Shown here: positions 12,385-24,300 of the stretch, piece by piece | How the letters are laid out: each line of letters opens with the position of its first letter | How positions within the stretch are numbered: position 1 is the first letter of the stretch | Origin: Ctenosaura bakeri | Taxonomy: Eukaryota > Chordata > Lepidosauria > Squamata > Iguanidae | Reading direction: 5' to 3' | Assembly: GCA_948474755.1 (NCBI GenBank) | Contig: CAOLHI010000419.1 | Coordinates: 248,001 to 312,000 of the forward strand | Length of the DNA: 64,000 nt | Position numbers and translations under genes: made by a program | Notes under the pieces: model-generated | The model's input: the letters and a program-made list of their open reading frames with translations, nothing else | Database searches by the model: none | Told to the model about the DNA's origin: nothing

Positions 12385-13962
12385 ATTTTGTACTGGGTTA
12401 AAATAAAATAAGGCGCTGGTATAAAAAATTTCTGGTTGTAACAGGAGCTGACATAAAATATTTTAGGATCCACAAAATGCGTACGGGTCTCCAAAATAAA
12501 ATTGGAAAAAACAGGCAAAAATAAATTAAATACAGTGTTTTAAACTTCCTTCTTTCTCTTTTGATAAATATCAGTCAACATAAACTGAGCACATCCCATC
12601 ATCAAAAGTATGTTTTCACGATTGCTCCTGAGTTTAACAAAAGTGACTTAATTTATCCTTAGCAGGTTTAATTGTTAAGTCAGTGTTTAATTGCTATAGC
12701 TTCAGAGATTAACAAAAAAGTATGTGAGAGTAATTCAGCTTGTCCTCAATGTCTTCTTCCTCTTCCAGTATTCCTTTACCTGTTCTGTACTCCAGTGGTC
12801 CAACTACTCATAGCTTGTTTCCTTCTCTTGATGTACTCAACTATGTCCTAGTTAATTGTCTAGGGAAAGGGTTAGGTATTGAAATGATGTAAACATGATT
12901 GCAAAGTTGACAATGTGTGGTCCTTTTGGGAGAGGCCATTTCAGAACTGATATGTCATTACATGGAAGGATTTATCTCAAGTTATCATCTAATGTACTTC
13001 TCTTAGTAATGGGATGAAAGAGACATCTTCCCACATTCCAACTCATAGCCAGGTGTTCCTTCATAGAGCTGGTCCTCATATCACTTAGGATTTGGTAGGT
13101 CAATGCCACCATCCTGAATCTAGCTTGGAAACAAAAAAACAACCATTGATATATAAGATTCTTGAGCATTGCCATTGACAGCATCTGATAACAGCATTTT
13201 ACATTACAAATATTGTAATTTCCAAATTGTCTTCAAGGGAATGCTAATATACAATGTATTAAAATAAACCAAGTAAGAAGTTACAGGAGCTTTCACGGTA
13301 GCTAAGCTACCTCTGTCCATGAATGTCCAAAGGCAGGGAAAGGCATTCCATGCCACTGAGGCCTCACTATCACTGAGTCTCCAGTGAAAACACTAAATAA
13401 AGGGATATTCTTGGACTATGTACCAAGGAGTTCAACCTTCTCTGGAATAGTTTGTCTACCTAATTTCTGGGCCCAAGAATCACCCATCCATCAATTCTGT
13501 CAAGCTCCAGCATAGGTTTGTTGATTCTCATCCAATCCATCTTGTCTCCAGGCATTGATCTTGCAGCTGTATGACCTCGCCTGGCTTAGATGACAAGAAG
13601 AAATAAAGGTGGTGCCACCAGCTTTTCCCCCTTTCCTTCTGAGAATAACTGCTACCACAAGTTAAAGTTTCCAAACATATGTTCAGGAAAATCTGTTGGC
13701 CTTTGCTTATCCTTCTACTTGCAATTAGCTTTGTTCCTCTACCTTCTCACTCTCTGATTCCAGATTCTGTGCCATGAACTCAGGCGTGTTGCTTACTGTC
13801 TGTTCAGCATTCCTTTGAGATGCAGAATATTCTACTTCCCTGCTGCTAACCTTTAAAAAATGCACCATGGAATGGAGAAAGGACCATCAGCATTACATGT
13901 GCAGGTTTTAAAGCTGGGGAGAGATAACCCCCCTCATTTATAGGAGCCTAGTATGTCTGTTT
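12385..13962. other. Unassigned intergenic DNA
   Basis: No gene, LINE frame or simple repeat is convincing here. Short frames, such as the 70-codon minus-strand one at 12972-13184, have no recognisable motif. Confidence 0.45.
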
Positions 13963-14025
13963 GGAAAGTCCCATTGTGTTCAACTGGATTTACTCCCACA
14001 AAAGGGTGCATAGGTTTGTACCCAA
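13963..14025 (+). mobile_element. Sauropsid dispersed repeat fragment (CCCATTG... type)
   Basis: The stretch reads AAGTCCCATTGTGTTCAACTG followed by TTTACTCCCAC and TGCATAGGTTTGTA, matching by eye a dispersed reptile repeat usually reading 'agtcccattgaactcaatgg ... actcagaagtaa ... gcataggattg'. A reverse-oriented copy occurs at 61101-61175. I do not know the formal family name. Confidence 0.5.
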
Positions 14026-14138
14026 GTTACTTTTTGGAAGATTTGCAAGGTGATCCTCTGTATGTTTATTAAGAAACAGGATGTGATAACCTCTCAGTGT
14101 CAGTTTTGTTAACTTTCTCTTAATCCCAGCTATGTTTT

Positions 14139-14169
14139 CATCCCATCCCATCCCATGCCATCCCATCCC
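14139..14169. repeat. (ATCCC)n short tandem repeat
   Basis: About six units of ATCCC with one variant unit (ATGCC). The minus-strand frame across it encodes repeated Gly-Trp-Asp-Gly-Met, which is a consequence of the repeat and not evidence of a gene. Confidence 0.9.
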
Positions 14170-15144
14170 TCTTTTGTATTGGTTTGTGAGGCTCTGGGTT
14201 TAATTCCCACACTGAAATCTGCACATTTTAATGCATTTTCATAATTTGCATATTTATTTGCGTAATTTGTGTAATTTATGCAACTTTCCCCATTAATAGA
14301 GGTGAATGAGTGTTTTTTTTTACCCTGCATTTTACTGTTGTATTAGCTAAAATGCACTAAAGACAATACATTGTTTTGTGTATGTATTATATACGTGAGA
14401 ATAGTCGCAGCAAGAACACATTTTTCTTTCAACAAGTCTTGGGAAATTTTAAAAAATGCTATTTTTGTTGAGACTATTGAGCCCAGCAAAATTTCTTTCC
14501 ATGTCTGCAGAGGAGTTACGTGGTCCTGAATGACTTACAATCATGGTAAATTGAAGTTGAATATATCCCATTCCACTCCACTGCTTTGGCAAGACTTTCA
14601 GCTCAGTTCTCTGCAAGCTTTGCCATTTAGGTTTTTGGCATGGAATCTACCAACAGTGCTGAGGGAGAGGCACTTTGTTTATTCAGAGGTACTTCTCTCC
14701 TATTTCAGAGCTCAGTTGTAATCTTAGAAACAGTGTGATTGCCTAATCCTGGTAAAATCTTGGCACAAATTAAATTATGGGGAGGAAGAGGCAGGAAGAA
14801 ACTGATCATGGCAAGGAGATACTACACTAGAATTGTAAATACACACAGTAAAGGAAAGCATTCCCTTTCTGGAAATCATGAACACTGCATTTTCTTGTGG
14901 TGTGTGTGATCAGTGCTTAATTTCTGAAAAGGGAATGCTGAAGTCTTAATTTGGTTATTACTAAAGGAGCATTTTCATAAAAACAAGTTGCAGAAATAAA
15001 AAAGATCTGCTATTGGAAGCTTCAAAGTTATATTGCCAAGGTTGGGTTAATTTCATATAATAATAATAATAATAATAAAAACAAAATAAAATAAACAAAT
15101 GAAACCAACTTTCATTAATGTACAGTGGACCTTTACAATCAAAC
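14170..15144. other. Unassigned AT-rich DNA
   Basis: No gene or named repeat recognised; an (ATA)n run lies at 15058-15078. Confidence 0.45.
15058..15078. repeat. (ATA)n microsatellite
   Basis: About seven AAT/ATA units followed by an A-rich stretch. Confidence 0.9.
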
Positions 15145-15147
15145 CAG

Positions 15148-15360
15148 GGGCCTTTCACACTGCACAGTTACAAGCCTATGATTCCACTTTAACTGTCATG
15201 ACAACATCCTATGGGATTCTTGGTTTTCCATGTTTAGGGAGGGTTATTTAGAATTCACATCCAGAGAGCTCTAGTGCCTACAAACTCTAGGATTCCACAG
15301 AATATTTCCATGGCAGGTAAAGTATAATATAGCACTATACTTGTGTAATGTGAAAGGGCC
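15148..15360. mobile_element. Foldback DNA element, subfamily A
   Basis: Terminal inverted repeats GGGCCTTTCACAC (left) and its imperfect complement TGAAAGGGCC (right) bound a 213-bp palindromic body. Inner arms are CCACTTTAACTGTCATG / ATGGCAGGTAAAGT and ATGGGATTCTTGG / CTAGGATTCCACAG. The flanks carry a 3-bp direct repeat CAG (15145-15147, 15361-15363), the expected target duplication. There is no coding capacity, so it must have moved with enzymes from elsewhere. The superfamily is not assigned. Confidence 0.75.
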
Positions 15361-17340
15361 CAGATATTTGACAGGGCTGCATGCATCACTGCCTATGACT
15401 CATCAGTATGGGTGGGATGTAACATTTGCCCCTTCCCACATGAAAAATGTAAACATACCATAAAGCTGACCTGAATGGTAACCTAGAGATACAGATGATC
15501 CTCTTCTGACAGTTGCTCAGGAATTTGTTGATACTGAGATATTTGAATGAAATTCATTGCTCATGTTTAGGATACAATGGCTGGAAACCTGTTGGTATCA
15601 TGCATGTATATATGTTCCCCTGAAGACGGTTGCACCTTTTTGTCCAATGCAAGACATCTGTATTCAGTTCAAAGTTGTCAAAGTGGGTTTGCACATAGTA
15701 CCATTGTGCATGCAGATGCCTATGTGCAATCATGTGCATTTGGGTATGCATTCAGTTGTGCATTTGGCTATGCGTTCAGTTGTTCATTCAGTTGCACAAC
15801 ATTACAAAAGTAATGTAGCAAGATCAACACATAACTCGACATGCAGACATTTATGTTATACAGCCCTACCTAGGATCTTAGCCCTTAAGTTCAAATAGTA
15901 GTTCATCCATCTGAAATTTTCAGCTGTGGGAGAAGGGAGGATGCAATATTCCTGCAATGTGGTATCTCACTTGAAGACTTGGAGTATCAAAAAGAATGTT
16001 AGTACACATAGCAAACTACTTTTGAATGTAAGAAAACTTTCACATTTCCATTCTGGTACAGCAGCTCTGTTATTCTAAAAGACAAACTTAAAAAACCCAT
16101 GGGGCTTGCCTATCAAGATAAACACAGGTGGTTGTGTTGGTTGTAGTGACATTCCTACTCTTTCTAAGAAGATCAACATTTTAATGTATTAATATGTGGA
16201 CGTTTTTGAGGAAGGAAGTAACATTTCAGGTGTGTTTAATAAGGAAAAAAGAGATCACAATATTGTAGAAACTGAATGGGAAAAACACCCTTTTAAAGTA
16301 GGCTTTCATCTATCATGCATATCTTCAAATGGAATCTGAACTTTGATTATTTTAATTAACTTGCAATGAGATGCAGCTGATTATTTAGTAAACTGCTCTT
16401 ATGGCTAATTTTGTGGTATGATTATCTTTTTGATATTTTTAGTCATGCATAAAAAGTAATGACACTTCAGTAAGAGGTTATTTTTGCCCTACTTATTTTT
16501 ATATTTTATAACACTGGGCCACAGAATACTCCAGAACTCATGCAGTGCAATTCTTTTTCAAAATTCTGGCACATGAGAGTTAAATTGGCATGTTACATTG
16601 GCTAGCCTATTCAAAACTATCACTAAATAACTCTGTAGATCCATTTCTGAATATAGGGTGTAGGGTTTACACACTTTTAAATAAGCAAAACAGGATAAAC
16701 TTTTTGCATATTCACCCACAGCTGTCAAATTACATTGTTTTCTGTAGACACCCTACTGTGCAGAATAAAAATATTGCCACTCAGATTTGTAGTATTCTTA
16801 TCCTGCATGCATTATCTTGATTAAATGCTGGAGGATAGACTGTTTTACCCTTTCTGCTCCTGACTAAGTAGAATAAACCATTCATCCTCTGTACACACTA
16901 AAGATCCCATGAGTGAGGACATTGACTTATATCATATGGTAGCTGTGGAGGATTCTCCTATCAGGTTATAGAGAAGGGAGAAGCCTAGAAAGCAATTTGC
17001 TTTCTGGACTGTTCTTCTATTGTTCACAATGCATGGTACTCAAACAGCAGGCAAAATAACTTGCAGTACGTGTTGAGAACCTGTCATTCTTTATTTTGGT
17101 TTATAATTGTTGTGTTGAATACTGCAGGAGTGAGTTATAGAATTGCTGAAATGAGTAAACAGAGATGTACTTGACTTGAAGTGGGCAGCACTGTGCCAGA
17201 TTTGTTCTGTGGACCCTCTTGTGATATCCAAACATTTCCATCGTTGCTTCTATCTTCTGTTGAGATTTTTGTTCAGCAAGAAGAATCTGACTTCAAGTGT
17301 TGTTAATTATTGTTAAGTGTCAATATGTGAGGTCTTATTT
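15361..17340. other. Unassigned intergenic DNA
   Basis: No gene or repeat recognised. Open frames at 15557-15898 and 16590-16820 lack motifs; the former arises from imperfect tandem words (ATGCATTCAGTTGTGCATTTG-like repeats at about 15745-15800). Confidence 0.45.
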
Positions 17341-17346
17341 TAATGT

Positions 17347-17762
17347 GGCTTTTTCTGCACAACAATGGTCTCCCACATCATCCTGTCACAATCCTGGCAG
17401 TACCTCTGCCAGGGTGTGAGTGTGTCCCCAATGCTTCCCTCTTCACCCAACCAGCTGCCTGTGGAAGAGAGTGCCAGGGACATGCTCCTTCCTTCGGCAC
17501 TGCAGCCAGCCTTTTCCCCATGCTGCAGTGGGGAAGGAAGCATGTGCTTGCAGTTCCTGCCCTTTTGCATGCTTGGTTGTGAAGGATGGCTCATGTGATT
17601 GGGGGCTATTGATAGAGTTTTTCCATCAATGATATACCCTGCAAATACATTGGCTGGTGATGCAAGAAGGCCGTGACAGTGACAATGTCATGCGGAAGTG
17701 TCATCATGGTCCTGCTTCTCTTGCAGTCGCACACTAGGAGGACGCCATCCAATGGAAAGGGC
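17347..17762. mobile_element. Candidate GC-rich non-autonomous DNA element
   Basis: A 416-bp GC-rich island in AT-rich DNA opens with GGCTTTTTCTGCAC and closes with GGAAAGGGCC, ends that resemble the foldback-element termini elsewhere in the window. The flanks TGT/TGC match at 2 of 3 bases. Several overlapping short frames occur because the GC-rich sequence has few stops. Ends and family are tentative. Confidence 0.35.
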
Positions 17763-20190
17763 CTGCGTCAAGATATTAAGTGTTAAACATTACATTTGTT
17801 ATGTTTTCTGACCATATACTGATGTCATACTGAGTGAAGGATGTGCCCAGTTTGGTCAGAGCACTACCAAAGAGGTACCTGACCACTTACTTGACTAAGG
17901 CCATTTCTACACTAGACTGTTATAGTGTTATTATTCCACTTTCAACATCCTATGGAATCCTGGGGTTTGCAGTTTAGGGAGGGGCCTAAGTGAAGAACCT
18001 ACAGTTGAGGGAGCTGATTGAGGAGTTCCAACAGTAAAACGTCCCATGGAATGTGTGTTCTTTCTTGCATGTGCATTTTAAAGAAAGTTGATTGCCTATT
18101 AATTTTGAATTTAGAGTTCTTTGAAAAGTCATACAAAATATGAAGATCAGAGGTGCTTTTTTCCTCAGTCAAAATCTTCAAAATATGTCCAGAATTTCCT
18201 GTGTACTGTAGAGGGTGAAAATCAATGACTACAATCCAATAATTCTATTGATGAAGTAAATGGTTCTGTCCAGTTTGCTGATGATGATTTAACAGCTACA
18301 GCTAGACATGTTACATCTTACACTACAAAGCATGAAAAATCATTTCTTGAAAATGAATGGAAGGAGGGCATTAAGATCAAACATAGTTATCAATATTTGT
18401 TTGCTTGTCTTTGGAGTTTTGATTGAAAGCTCTGACATACAGTGAATATGGAGCTTATGAAAATAGTGACGCAGACTTAACAGTGCTGAGCTATATGGAA
18501 AATCAGAGGAATTCAGTACTTCTCACAGTGTCTCAGACAACATGGAAAAGAGTTTTGAAGTCCAAGAAAGAACTGGAAGAACTATCATGAATGGACCCAG
18601 CTAGTGTGGCATTCTCAAACCAAACTGAAACTCCTATCTGAGATAGTCTCCTCTTTTGGAAAATGTGTGCCTGTATGAAGTACCTAGTGGAAGGGTTCTT
18701 AGAGTAGTATGACATATACATTTAATTGTTTTAGTTGTATTTGTTTTTAAAAGCTTTTTCTATTTTATTTTAAATCTGTTTTGTAAAATGTGTTGGGTAT
18801 CTTATTTGTTGTGCATCATCTGAGGAAAAGACAAATACTTTGAAAAAGAATGACTACCTCTTTTGTGTTCAGAAAGACATATAGAAAGATTGGTAAAATG
18901 TACATCGAATATCAGGATGTTTGGTGAAGAGGCAAAAAATTCAGCTAATACAACATCATTGTTTATTATTAAAGAACAGTGAAAAGAGAGACAACTGAAT
19001 TTTCTTTCTTTGATATATTTCTGTAACCCTGGAGAGATGGAGAACTATGAAGCCATCATAAGTCTTATGAAGAAAGTTACTAAGCAAGTGAACAAAACAT
19101 TAGCAGTTCTTTTTTCACAAAGTGTAAGGAGCTGGAAGAGATTTTCTTGTTACAAACAAGAAACAAATCTGCTCATCAATCTCCAAGTGTATGGCACATA
19201 GGCAAAGTGATCCTTTAAGTTAGGCAACCTATAGGGGTCCAGGGTTCAATTTTTCACCACTGGGTTCCACCATGGGGTATATCTGTCACCCAAACAAATC
19301 CAGAGGAGCATGAAAGTCCACTGCCAATTTTGTAAAAGCCTCTTTTGGGGGCAAAATATGGCCTGAAAGCATGCTCCTTTAGTTAAAGGAAAATTGCTAT
19401 TAAGGGAATGGTGAATCTCATTTTTGTCCTGAAACATTTTTATGGTAGGGGTGCACCTATGGGATCTTGGAATGTCCTCAGGGCCATAAAAATGGTCCTA
19501 GGTCTTCACAGTTCTCATGGTCCGTATTATTGCCACCCCTGCTTTAGATGAATGTATTCAAGATCATGGTGCATGGCAAGTGACTATTGATGATGTCAAC
19601 AGTGCTCTAAAAGCCTAATGTGACCAAAGGCTAAATCTGGACGTTACATGAATCCAAAAAAATAACTGATGTGATGCAGAAAAAGTGCTGATCACAAAAC
19701 AGATCTTGTACGTGCATAAGCAAGGTACTACTCGTCTTTGACAGTGACTCTACAGAAACTGACAAAGGTTTCTTGAATAATGCAAGTAGACATTTTTTTA
19801 CATCACACAGGTTACATTGAGATTTGTTGCCTTAATGCTTCTTCAAGATTAGCAGCATACAAAATTGGTGATATAGACCTTCATTGCATACCCGTAGGAG
19901 TACAGGAAGGAGATAAAACATAAAAAACTAAGTCACAAGACTACTGCAGTTTTATGAAAATGGGTTAAATCTCAACTAATCAAATATAAAATCAGCATGG
20001 TGTCCAATATCATGCACGTATATATTCTGCCTACAATTAGAAGAAGTTGTAAGGAAAGGAGATAATCTTCTGATTGGAAAATAGTGTGTTCTTATGTTTT
20101 GAGGCCTGCTGAAATGTACTCTTCTCTTTCAAATATTTTTGTGTGAGCTGGACAGTGAATTGGGGAACAATGCCACTTTTAAGAGTTCGT
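17763..20190. other. Unassigned DNA with a half foldback element
   Basis: Apart from the truncated foldback copy at 17899-17988, no gene or named repeat is visible. The segment 19190-19540 (CACCACTGGGTTCCACCATGG and following) looks like a dispersed repeat of unknown type. The 63-codon frame at 19010-19201 has no recognisable domain. Confidence 0.4.
17899..17988. mobile_element. Left half of a subfamily B foldback element
   Basis: After TAA, the sequence GGCCATTTCTACACTAG, TATAGTGTTATTATTCCAC and CTATGGAATCCTGGGGTTTG matches the left arm of the complete subfamily B copies at 33837-34038 and 59148-59298. The right arm is missing, probably lost by deletion at the palindrome centre. Confidence 0.7.
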
Positions 20191-21900
20191 GAAATTGGGG
20201 CCATTGACTATAGGCCGTTCAGAGGACATGAGAAATCCCCTTTCCTTCCATGACATTCTGGTAGTAAAACATACCCCATGGCTATCCTAGAGTTAATGTA
20301 TACGGTAGTTGTCACCCTTGCAGCAATATTATAGATTTGAGTGAGGACAATGAATTCTACTCCGTAGATGCTTATTTTTAGAGGCAAAGGCCAGGCTTCT
20401 AATACCTTCTAATCACTTGCAACTGCATAATCCATCACTTGTTGTCTGTCTACTATCTGAGATGACCCACCTACATATAGCATGAAATTGGGATTGTCTC
20501 TACAGGCATGTCAGAAAGATTGGGTCACAGCAGGTCTTGGGACTCTTCTGTTTTCATACAGTCACAATGTTCTTCCCTGTCTGTGTCTTGAGGGAAAGGA
20601 GTTGCCAGGATTGGAATATTTCAAAATTCTATGAGTAGATTGGTGACCTTACAAAAATACTGTCATATTTGTTGACTCTCTGATTTAAAAAGTGGTGAGT
20701 ATTCTTTTGAAGGGGAAGCATAGCCATAGCATATGAAACCTTTAACAATATTTCTTGAGCTTTTTCTTCCAATGCTGCAGCCACTGCCATTGTCTGTAAA
20801 CAAGACACAGACCATTTTTTTCTACTGGATCCAGTTGCAGTGAGTAATAGGAGACAGGGCATATGATCAATCTGAAGTGTTGAGCCAAGATTCTGGAGGC
20901 TGCCTCATTGTGTTTATGGAAAAACAAAATAAAAGTCTTTTGTAGTCTAGAAAGCTTAAAATGGGAGCAGCACCTAAAATCTGTTTGATTTTACAAAATA
21001 CCTGGTCTGCTTCCTTATCCCAATGTATTAGATCCTCACCATCTTTCATCATTACTTTAATTAGAGGCTTCACTGATTCTCTGGAAGCTGGGATCCAGGA
21101 CCTGTCAAATCCAATCCTAGAATCATAGAGTTGGAAGAGAACAAAAAGGCCATTGAATCCACCCCTCCCCTCAGATATGCCTAAGAGTTCTGAGACTTTC
21201 CTTTTGGTCATAGGGTAGGCTATTTCCATGATGGTCTTTATTCTTTCAGGGGACATTTCAGGTTCCAGTTTCTAATATGTGCCCAAATATTGGATGTTCT
21301 ATTTGCAAAACTACAGTTTTGATGGAGAAACTTTATGTCCCTTCTCAGCCAGCTCTTTCAGTAAACAAATAGTCCATTTCACATGCCTCTTTGTCTTTTG
21401 AGCAAACCAAAAGATCATCTACATATGGTAGAAGAGTTGAATTGACCAGAAATTCAAGATCCTGAAGATCTGTGTATAAAATTTGGGCAACCAGGGTGGT
21501 TAACTCATAGTAACCTGGGACAACCTGAACCATGTGATTTGAGTAGTTCTGCCCTTGGGGTGGCTCTGTCCTCTAATGGTTTCAAAGTGGAGGCAAACTG
21601 GTAGCTACAGCCTGGGTAAACTAGGATGCTAAAGAAACAGTAGAGTGGATGCTGTTAGGTGGAATGCTCATGAAGATGGTTGCTGCAATAGGGGACCACA
21701 GGGTGATGGGATAATACATATTAGCTGATGGCCGTTTAATCTTGAACGAAGCAGTACATTGGAGGTTCCTAGCTGTCCAACTTGGCCTTTTTGATCATAG
21801 GATCAGTCTATTGCATGGAGAGTGGCGATATCTTAAAATTCCTTGAGCAAAATGGTAATCAGGTATGGGCCAACGAAATCTTCAAATCATCTAAATAGAT
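20190..21900 (-). pseudogene. pol: Endogenous retrovirus pol remnant (RT and RNase H)
   Basis: Read on the minus strand from about 21900 to 20190, broken frames follow the order of a retroviral pol, gamma- or epsilon-like in style. The RT active-site motif YVDDLL lies at about 21430-21410. It is followed by the thumb/connection block with the hallmark (K)xKxxxSELLG-like stretch at about 21210 and a SW-IPA stretch at about 21100. Further on come a connection block with a YYS-QLDPVEK stretch at about 20830 and an RNase H-like region with its YxxGSS start at about 20475. Many frameshifts and stops make it inactive. A CR1 tail of about 55 bp (21119-21174) splits the frame. Neither gag, env, integrase nor flanking LTRs are recognised, so this is an old internal fragment. 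Confidence 0.75.
21119..21174 (-). mobile_element. CR1 3'-end fragment inside ERV pol
   Basis: AGAATCATAGAGTTGGAAGA and the following pyrimidine-rich CCACCCCTCCCCTCAG are the reverse complement of the extreme 3' end of a CR1 LINE. It interrupts the pol frame in the thumb/connection region, so the CR1 inserted after the retrovirus. Interestingly the frame stays open across it. Confidence 0.8.
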
Positions 21901-22383
21901 GAACTGAATCTTTTGAATCCACCAACCAAATAGTTTGTTGGAGACCGGGATGTCTGAAAACCTGGGAGACCAGACACACAAGGGGAGATGGCAAGAAGGT
22001 GAGTTTTTCCCTTGGAGTAATAATGGCCTATGCTAACAATTTCAGAAATTACATCTGGTGTTGTATTCTAATATATTTAAATCGAACATTTAATATTTAA
22101 GTTCAGCACTGTTTTCTGTGCTGAAAATCAATGGCATGTAGAAATGCTGGGGTCAGTGTGTCTGATGCCTATCAGAAGTAGTGGGGCAGAGGGCAAGGTC
22201 ACACAATCTCAACCAGTGATTGCCACATGTAGGCTAGTGTACCTCCCACAAGACCAGTGCCTGGTTATAAAGCTATAGCTAGAATAGGATGAGAAGTGAA
22301 ATGTCTGTCATGGTTTCTCATGAGCCACATGACAAACCACACGTAGCAGAAAGGAAAATTGTTTTTTAAAATTGGCACCTCCA
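21901..22383. other. Unassigned DNA
   Basis: Nothing recognisable; may contain further 5' pol sequence too decayed to read. Confidence 0.4.
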
Positions 22384-22631
22384 GGGCCCGCTAAAGACCT
22401 GATTGGCTGGAAGGTACAGTCTTCTTGAGATTTCAAGGACAGCTGAAAGATTGCTTTGCATAGCGACCTTGCAAAGCTCTTTCAGACACAATTCTGGGGT
22501 TTGGAGTTTTACAAGGTGTCACAGCCTTCTCTGCCAAAGTGTGCTGGTGCATCATCAAACTACAAATCCCAGGATGACAGAAGGAACTATGCAAAGAAAA
22601 TCCAGTTTTGACCTGGATTATCTCTGTATGT
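22384..22631. mobile_element. Foldback-like element fragment
   Basis: An inverted pair TCTGGGGTTTGGAGTTTTAC (about 22491) and AAACTACAAATCCCAGGAT (about 22557) is the same word pair used in the arms of the other foldback elements. The left end GGGCCC is degenerate and no target duplication is seen. It adjoins the small hairpin at 22632-22698. Confidence 0.45.
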
Positions 22632-22698
22632 GGCCCTGTTTACACAGGCAGGGAAATGTGGGATTAATCCACATTTTCCTGCCTGTGTAGAAAGGGCC
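22632..22698. mobile_element. 67-bp hairpin with foldback-type ends
   Basis: GGCCCTGTTTACACAGGCAG at the left pairs with CTGCCTGTGTAGAAAGGGCC at the right, with inner arms AAATGTGG / CCACATTTT around ATTAA. The ends match the GGSCC..TT terminus of the larger foldback elements. Either a minimal deletion product or the 3' terminus of a longer element beginning at 22384. Confidence 0.6.
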
Positions 22699-22750
22699 TT
22701 CATGTCATTTTCAATCTGGGGAGATCCTGAGGTAAAACTATGACAATTGT

Positions 22751-22828
22751 CCTGGCCAGATTTCTTCAGAGGGAGGTTTGCCTTTGCCTAGGCTTTTGCT
22801 AAGGCTGAGAGAGTGTGTCTTGTCCAGG
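22751..22828 (-). mobile_element. Sauria-type SINE, central fragment
   Basis: TGGCCAGATTTCTTCAGAGG, GAGGTTTGCCTTTGCCT and GGCTGAGAGAGTGTG match the central domain of the squamate SINE (compare the complete copies at 12196-12384 and 36464-36662). Head and tail are missing. Confidence 0.7.
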
Positions 22829-22829
22829 A

Positions 22830-23555
22830 TTATCCTTCTTTCTCTTGCTTTTTAAGCCTTTTAAAAAAAGGATTTGAAAGATTTGAGATTTGTGAGATTC
22901 ATGGATTCCCAGAATCTTCCAGGGTTTCAAATCCAAATTTGGAAAATTCTGGATTTGTCCCACCCCTATCATCAATCGAAGATTGTAGTCTAACAATGGC
23001 TTTCTTGCTGAGAGGATAGTTAGCCACTTGTGGAGGAAGCCATGTAGGGTTTTACTTGGATACTTACTGGTTTTGCTGACTTCTGAATTCCTGCTTTGCC
23101 CATCTTTGCTCCCCAGATGTCAACTGGCACCTTTTCTTTTACTAGCTCCGGTAACTGTGTCAGTGGGTCTGATTCACTTTTCACACTCTTTCATTTGCCA
23201 TTTACTTGGGTTCAATACCATATTGGCCTGGAAGGGGCAGGTGCAATCTGATCACACACACACTCCATCTCTATTCACACTTACTGAGCATGCTCTTAAC
23301 CAACATGTTCCCAATCCCATCCTAAAGAAGGGGAACACACACAATCCAACCATCTCATCCAAATTAAAACCCAGGGAGAAAATAAAAAAGGTGCCTTACT
23401 CTGTGAAGGACACATCTTTTATTGGCCATGCTGCTACACTCTACTTTGAGAATCCCCTTGTAGGTGAACTCACTGATTTGACACCTGGTTTGTCATTAGG
23501 GAGATAATCTGATGTGGTCAGAACTAGGCAGATACTCTTAAAAGTGGGCCAACTG
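22830..23555. other. Unassigned DNA with a 159-codon open frame
   Basis: The plus-strand frame at 23028-23507 is 159 codons long with a hydrophobic N-terminal stretch (residues about 8-60) and a basic C-terminal half. I recognise no domain. It lies just upstream of DIRS-like RT sequence, so it may be an old part of that element, or chance. Confidence 0.3.
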
Positions 23556-23559
23556 AGGA

Positions 23560-24300
23560 ACTCAGCATCCTACTGGTACCACTGTGTTGATTTATCTGGG
23601 CATTGTGTTTGGAATATACATGAGACACTCTGCACATTGATTGGCCAGACCATATCCCACAAGAAGCACTTATTCAAGGAGTTGCAGTAATGCATTAGGC
23701 ATCTGAACTGTCCTTCAGAGTCAAGTATCTAGGGCAACACTTCAGCACCCATCTTGCCAGAGTCATAGCAGATAAACCTTCCCTTCCCACCATATTCATG
23801 TTATTAGGGCAGTGAGCCTGCAGCATGTTTAATAGTGTTTTCTTCTGGTAAGGGTATTTGGATGAGGGCCTGACTATCTAGGCAAACCCTGAAGCAGTGG
23901 ACAGTGTCAGTTTTGGACTATATTATAGAGGTCATTGGTGTGAATACTGTTGACCTGTTCATTTGGTGGGATCAACCTATTTTAGGACCCTACTCTGTTA
24001 GACTCCCACCTTCTGTTCAGGGACAGAAGGTTTACTTTTAGTTCAGTTACAAACAGTTGGGTTCATTAATTAGCAAAGTTTACACTTAGTTTGGGTTCTG
24101 TGGTTGGGTGTGCAAGTTTGTTTTGGTGTTTTTTTCTGAACATTACTTTTTTTATACATGTTACAGGTGTTACTAGCAACATTGCAGATGGCATGTCTCA
24201 ATTCTGGCAAATAACAGTTCTATTCTCTGGCACCCAATGCACACTGGCACTTAGATCCATTGCTGGAATAACTTTGAGTGCCTGGTAAAACTAACTGATG
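23560..24300 (+). mobile_element. DIRS-like retrotransposon remnant (RT to RNase H)
   Basis: In plus-strand frames interrupted by stops one can read pieces in the DIRS pol order. At about 23600 there is an IYLGIVFG stretch like the RT FLGIxxD motif. At 23670-23715 there is LFKELQ-CIRHLNC, like the DIRS 'LQxLxGxLNFAC' signature. About 23865 shows a WxDFL-like region. At 24151-24210 there is FIHVTGVTSNIADGMSQF, corresponding to HxPGxxNxIADALSRFQ. Spacing between these blocks agrees with DIRS pol. The tyrosine recombinase is not readable. It resembles the remnant at 8930-9530 in the last block, so both may come from one family. Confidence 0.6.

Noticed and set aside
14139..14169. Gly-Trp-Asp repeat peptide
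   Set aside because: Arises from translating an (ATCCC)n short tandem repeat.
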